Source: Entophlyctis helioformis (taxonomy: Eukaryota > Chytridiomycota > Chytridiomycetes > Chytridiales > Chytriomycetaceae). Taken from it: a stretch of 64,000 nt of DNA. The stretch spans positions 1 to 64,000 of the forward strand of contig JAHLKH010000027.1 of NCBI GenBank assembly GCA_025526915.1, given 5' to 3'. The position numbers were made by a program, and so were the translations under genes. Positions within the stretch are counted from its first letter, which is position 1. Each line of letters begins with the position of its first letter. The notes beneath the pieces were generated by a model, which was not told the origin of the DNA, did not search any database, and saw nothing but the letters and a program-made list of their open reading frames with translations. Below are positions 61,550 to 64,000 of the stretch, in pieces.

Positions 61550-63664
61550 CTACTTGAGACGCATCAGGGGTTTGCTGGTGCGCTCAAACATGATGTATCC
61601 AAGCACAAGGAAGCAGACGGCAAGGCCAAGGTTCTGCGCAACGCTCGCCCACAGTGACGGCGATCCGAGTGCGAGCGTGCCAATGACCTGCTGGCCGTCA
61701 CGGTAGCAGATGGCATTGGGGTTGGGACACTCGAGCGTGCGGCCAAGAAACTCGTTCTGTGCGAGCGCCTTGTTGCTGATCGCGATGATCGAGACGTACT
61801 GGATCCATCTGAACACGACGGGCGTGGCGTCAAGCGAAACGAGCGGGCCACCAAAGAGCAGCATGACCACGACAATGAGCGGCGCCATGATCTGGCCAAT
61901 CTTGACGTCACGCACGGTCGAGCTGATGAGCAGACCGAGCGCATTGGAGGCGAATGCGTTCACCAGGAAAATGGCCACGAAGGTGCCGTATCTGCCGTTG
62001 TCATCGCTGCGAAGTCCGATCATCCAGTAAACGGGGATGGCGAGGATGAGCGTCGTCACAAACACGATCGGCAGCATCGAGATCCACTTGGCGATGTAGG
62101 CTGAGAACGCGCGGTATGTGCCGGCTGCACGCTCGCGCTTGATGATGGGTCGCTCGAGAGGAACAGTCGCAATGGTTGCGACGATAATTGACATCGTCGA
62201 GTCGATGGCCATGAAGAACAGCACGCCGATCTTGTTCTGTGTGCCGGCAAAGTCATTGCCCGACTTGAAGAAGATGAAGCCAAGAAGGAGCTGTCGGTAT
62301 TGGATGGATTGGATTGAAGATCATGAGTGGTCAGCATCCGGTCTGGTTGGTTGATTGGCTGGTTGATGGGTTGAGCAACAGCGCCGTTCATGCACATACC
62401 ATGATGATGACTGCCTTGGCAATGTGCGCGACAAAGGTCGGGATATCACGGACAACGTCAACCATGTTGCGTCTGAGCAGGACGATGAACTCGGTCATGA
62501 ACGATGTGTTGAAGCTGCCCATGGTGGACGAGTCTGAGGCAGCCAACGAAGACGTGGTCGTTCTCACAGAGCCGTTAAGCGTGAGATCGTCACTGTTCTC
62601 GATCGCGAGCCATGCCGTGTGGAACTTGTCAATGCGAACAAGCGACTCTTCGCGCAGCTTGTCGGTGCGCTGGTCGAGCGTCGTGATGTCGAGGAAGAAG
62701 TCGGACGGGTTGGTCTTGTCTGGCAGCGAGTATCCGAGCGACTCAAAGTGTGCAAGCGCGTCGCGGGTCGGACCGAGCCACAGCGTGCGGCCAGCACTGA
62801 GCAGCACGACCTTGTCGAACAGATCGAGAATGTCCGTGCGCGGCTGGTGGATGGTCATGAGCACGATCTTGTCCTGCTTGACGGCCAGCCGCTTGATGGT
62901 GTCGATGATGTTGAATGCCGTGAAGGCGTCCAGACCCGACGTCGGCTCGTCGAGGAACAGAATCTGCGGGTCGGTGACCATCTCGATGCCGATCGACACA
63001 CGCTTGCGCTCGCCTCCCGAGATGCCGCGGTTCTCAGTGTCGCCGATGCGGGTGCTGCGGCAGTTGTTGAGGCCGAGGTCCATGATGATGTCGTTGACGC
63101 GGCGGGTCTTCTCGGCCTTGGGCATGGACTCGGGCAGACGCAGCATGGCCGAGTACGTGAGCGTCTCTTCGACCGAGAGCGTCTTGAACATGAGATCGTC
63201 CTGCTCGACGTATGCGCACTGAGACTGCCAGGTGGACGGGTTGCGTGGCGAGCCGTTGACAAGCACGTCGCCAGACAGATCGCCAGGACCGATGCGGCCG
63301 GCAAGGACGTTGAGCAGCGTGGACTTGCCAGCGCCTGATGCACGAGCGATGGATGAAGCAGGGCAGAGTGTCAGACACGAAGGGCAATATCCCAACGCCA
63401 GAGGCGAACGACGATGTGAATGCGAATGAGCATGGCGGGGACTTGCCTGAGCCGCCCATGATGGCGACGACCTCGCCAGCCTGGACAGATCCGTTCATGC
63501 TGTGCAGCAGCTGGCGCTGCTTCTTGTCGGCGACCTCACGGTGAACGACACGTTTCGCCACTCGAGGCACGGCCTGGGCTCTTGATGTAGTCGACGGGAA
63601 CGTGCGGCTTGCCGGTCGTGTCGCGCACGACAATGACGGCCGTATCTTGCGTGGTGGTTGCCAT
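61550..63664 (-). CDS. ABCG (white/BCRP-type) half-transporter, N-terminus with frame breaks
   Basis: ATP-driven exporter of the ABCG family, nucleotide-binding domain first. The ATG is at 63662-63664 (MATTTQDTAVIVVRDTTGKP). After DYIKS the family phrase LEWRNVSFTV and then REVADKKQRQLLHSMNGSVQ lie in the two other frames, so two single-base losses are needed between about 63600 and 63550. Walker A GGSGAGKSTLL is formed across a GC-AG intron (63335-63446). Signature ISGGERKRVSIG, Walker B ILFLDEPTSGLDA and switch TIHQPR are intact. A second intron (about 62300-62402) follows AHIAKAVIIM. Six membrane segments follow, from LLLGFIFFKSG to LAVCFLVLGYIMFE, then TAG at 61550-61552. The substrate is not predictable from sequence. 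Confidence 0.88.
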
Positions 63665-64000
63665 GGCAGTGGGTCTTATCGGATGTTGGTGCGGCTGCCA
63701 TGACGGGAATGCCCCACTTCTTATACTCGCATGCACTGCCGTTGCCGGACAGCACCGCACGCTTGCCGCAATCTCGTCCGCCCATATCTATCCTTATCGA
63801 CCTGACACTGCCTTTGGCACTGCCCTGTGACACTGCCCTGAGCACTGTCGAAACTGCCGCCCCGCCATGGTTCTCGATGGCGCAGGCTCGACAGTGCGAG
63901 CCTCCTCCCCTCTCCCTGAGCCTCCTCACGCAGCCTGCCTTCGGCTGACTCACAGCGGTGTACAGTATCAATATGTCGTCATTCAGCTGCACGTTGCTTG
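63665..64000. other. Upstream region of the ABCG gene, no gene recognised
   Basis: 336 bp to the window edge. Short open frames on both strands show no family resemblance. It probably holds the promoter of the ABCG gene; I see no distinctive motif. Confidence 0.5.

Noticed and set aside
63495..63992. Minus-strand open frame extending upstream of the ABCG start
   Set aside because: Only its last part (LEWRNVSFTV) belongs to the transporter; the rest lies in the promoter and has no resemblance to anything.

Overview
The window is gene-dense, GC-rich nuclear DNA of a eukaryote: many genes carry short introns of about 40-120 bp, with GT (sometimes GC) donors and a CTGAC/CTAAC-like branch site about 15-30 nt before the AG acceptor. 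The gene set fits a zoosporic (flagellated) fungus. Fungal-type housekeeping genes (homoserine dehydrogenase, a Kex1-type carboxypeptidase, Lcl2, ATP synthase subunit f, Get4, Fmp32) sit beside cilium/flagellum genes (CFAP52, IQCH) that non-flagellated fungi lack. Plant-type leucine-rich-repeat and ankyrin genes at the left end are also typical of chytrids. Chytridiomycota, perhaps Rhizophydiales, is my inference; no species marker is present.

Layout. 1-5.4 kb: a minus-strand LRR gene whose repeats are encoded one per exon in a strikingly regular 130-bp exon-intron array. 5.7-6.6 kb: a broken ankyrin gene. 7-10 kb: homoserine dehydrogenase and an alpha/beta hydrolase, converging. 10.2-11.5 kb: a gene of unknown function. 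11.7-16.6 kb: serine carboxypeptidase and GMP synthase. 16.9-19.1 kb: LRRC40. 19.2-20.2 kb: a FAR-17a/AIG1-like membrane protein. 20.4-26.2 kb: IQCH. 26.3-27.1 kb: a small coiled-coil protein. 27.2-29.8 kb: GET4 and FMP32. 29.9-31.9 kb: catalytic NAD-isocitrate dehydrogenase. 32.3-33.7 kb: TRAP-alpha. 33.9-35.4 kb: unknown. 35.8-36.4 kb: ARL1. 36.7-39.5 kb: a Ser/Gly-rich unknown. 39.8-40.6 kb: ATP synthase subunit f. 40.8-44.4 kb: coatomer gamma. 44.6-45.5 kb: Maf pyrophosphatase. 45.7-48.3 kb: CFAP52. 48.6-50.4 kb: an RRM-like protein. 50.5-54.5 kb: auxilin/Swa2. 54.5-55.0 kb: LCL2. 55.2-56.0 kb: mitoribosomal mL43. 56.2-58.5 kb: alanine aminotransferase. 58.9-60.9 kb: a coiled-coil protein. 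61.0-61.3 kb: DPH3. 61.6-63.7 kb: an ABCG half-transporter.

Themes. Several genes serve the early secretory pathway (ARL1, coatomer gamma, auxilin, TRAP-alpha, GET4, Kex1-like protease) and several serve mitochondria (IDH, FMP32, subunit f, mL43). This looks like ordinary eukaryotic linkage rather than an operon-like system. Intergenic spaces are very short, and most gene pairs are divergent or convergent.

Most unusual points: the homogenised LRR exon array; candidate micro-exons of 6 and 4 nt; GC-AG introns inside the catalytic cores of two genes; a 10-bp tandem duplication that breaks the start of the ATP synthase subunit f gene; and clusters of frame breaks in the LRR, ankyrin and ABCG genes that are either real decay or assembly indels. 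Exon joins are read by eye from splice signals and protein-family conservation; none is confirmed by transcripts. I saw no tRNA, rRNA, CRISPR or transposase gene.
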